This document shows, piece by piece, positions 63,366-64,000 of a stretch of 64,000 nt of DNA. Under the pieces are notes generated by a model, which was given only the letters and a program-made list of their open reading frames with translations, was not told the origin of the DNA and made no database searches. Made by a program: the position numbers and the translations under genes. The stretch is taken from NCBI RefSeq assembly GCF_001663175.1, contig NZ_CP016033.1, forward strand, positions 992,001-1,056,000. Direction: 5' to 3'. Source of the stretch: Erythrobacter neustonensis (GTDB taxonomy: Bacteria; Pseudomonadota; Alphaproteobacteria; Sphingomonadales; Sphingomonadaceae). Positions within the stretch are counted from its first letter, which is position 1. Every line of letters starts with the position of its first letter.

Positions 63366-64000
63366 CAGGTGACGATATTCACCAAACGGTCGGGCACCAC
63401 AATAACCTTGCGGATCGCCGCGCCATCGACCGAGCGTTGCAGGTTCGCCGATGCCAGCGCCAGAGCCTCCAGCGCATCCTTCGAAGCACCCTTGGGCGCG
63501 GTCACAGTGTCGCGCAGCTTGCCCATGTGCTGGATCGCGATGGTGACCTCGTCATCGACCAGCAGCGCCGGATCGACTTCGGGCCATGCGGCGTCGGCGA
63601 TCAGGCCTTCCCCGATCTGTGCCCACGCCTCTTCGGCAAGGTGCGGCATCATCGGGGCGGCGAGGTGCACCAGCGCCCGGATCGCGGCCGAGCGGCTCGC
63701 CGAAGGGGCGGCTTTCTCGACCGCGCCGGTCAGTTCGTAAATCCGCGCCACGGCCTTGTTGAAGCCCAGCGCCTCGATATCGGCGGCGACCGCGGCGATG
63801 GTCTGGTGGGTCTTGCGGTCGAGGCTCTTGTCCTCGCCCGCCGCGCCCGCGTCATAGGCGTTGAACAGCCGCCACAAGCGCTGCACGAAGCGCGCGCAGC
63901 CCTCGATCCCCGCATCGGACCAAGGCAGATCGCGCTCGGGCGGCGAATCGGAGAGCATGAACCAGCGCACCGCATCCGCGCCGTGGCGAGCGATGATCGC
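63365..64000 (-). CDS. leuS: Leucyl-tRNA synthetase, C-terminal part (runs off the window)
   Basis: The last 211 residues of leucyl-tRNA synthetase are inside the window. HGADAVRWFMLSDSPPERDL follows the KMSKS region, which is beyond the edge. The anticodon-binding helical domain has KTHQTIAAVAADIEALGFNKA and LVHLAAPMMPHLAEEAWAQIG, and the C-terminal extension ends RKVIVVPDRLVNIVT, as in bacterial LeuS. It is the first visible gene of the leuS-lptE-holA operon. Confidence 0.96.
   Translation of the reverse strand, partial: AIIARHGADAVRWFMLSDSPPERDLPWSDAGIEGCARFVQRLWRLFNAYDAGAAGEDKSLDRKTHQTIAAVAADIEALGFNKAVARIYELTGAVEKAAPSASRSAAIRALVHLAAPMMPHLAEEAWAQIGEGLIADAAWPEVDPALLVDDEVTIAIQHMGKLRDTVTAPKGASKDALEALALASANLQRSVDGAAIRKVIVVPDRLVNIVT

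Noticed and set aside
1..64000. CRISPR arrays, phage or toxin-antitoxin loci
   Set aside because: No regularly spaced repeats, no cas, integrase, transposase or recognisable toxin genes were seen. The XRE cassette is the nearest candidate but lacks a known toxin.

Overview
This window comes from a high-GC alphaproteobacterium. The gene content fits the Sphingomonadales, most likely an Erythrobacteraceae/Porphyrobacter-type marine or freshwater strain. Grounds for this (protein families recognised by eye, no database search): a CYP153-like alkane hydroxylase, the very large NAD-type glutamate dehydrogenase, a MlaA-like protein without a lipobox, LptC/LptA/LptE, and an HWE-type histidine kinase. 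The DNA is chromosomal and densely packed. No phage, transposase, CRISPR array or plasmid function is visible.

Layout. 1-6.8 kb (minus strand): the start of a probable cytochrome P450, an acyl-CoA synthetase, an M23 endopeptidase, a DUF455 ferritin-like protein, a 1-Cys peroxiredoxin and glnE. 6.9-9.8 kb (plus): M28 peptidase lipoprotein, agmatine deiminase family protein and a 44-codon ORF. 9.8-13.1 kb (minus): thrS-DUF305-TauE operon, preceded by a Thr-rich leader peptide. 13.2-18.4 kb: small membrane protein/XRE cassette, Tat-exported PhoD, ABHD10-like hydrolase, TPR protein and a frameshifted luciferase-like monooxygenase. 18.5-24.6 kb: glutamate dehydrogenase and a ferredoxin-reductase-like flavoprotein. 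24.6-30.9 kb: queG, an ABC-2 exporter, CYP153-like P450, exported MsrB, PilZ protein and tRNA-Leu(UAA). 31-40.4 kb: K+/H+ antiporter, hairpin-rich spacer, ihfB, GntR regulator, POT transporter, paired amidohydrolases, FKBP, NnrU and enoyl-CoA hydratase. 40.4-50 kb: MlaA, a hypothetical membrane protein, dxs, zur, msrA, purH, heparinase-like gene and rpe. 50-54.5 kb: DUF2141 protein, a putative lipid nucleotidyltransferase with a lipid kinase, and a divergent lrp/ald pair. 54.6-64 kb: DUF885 metallopeptidase, HWE kinase, ung, RNase D, lptC-lptA, sugar-phosphate transferase, holA, lptE and the end of leuS.

Themes. Envelope and LPS genes recur (lptA, lptC, lptE, mlaA, polyprenyl glycosylphosphotransferase, M23). 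So do nitrogen and amino-acid genes (glnE, gdh, ald with an Lrp-type regulator, agmatine deiminase). Two exported methionine sulfoxide reductases and a peroxiredoxin cover oxidative damage. Translational coupling (ATGA, GTGA, TGATG, TAATG) is very common, and several convergent gene pairs overlap at their stop codons.

The points I consider most worth pursuing are the Thr-codon-rich leader ahead of thrS, the lipid kinase/nucleotidyltransferase pair at 50.8-52.7 kb, the amidohydrolase pair in which the second member has lost its metal ligands, the single-base frameshift in the luciferase-like monooxygenase, and the hairpin cluster at 32.7-32.9 kb.
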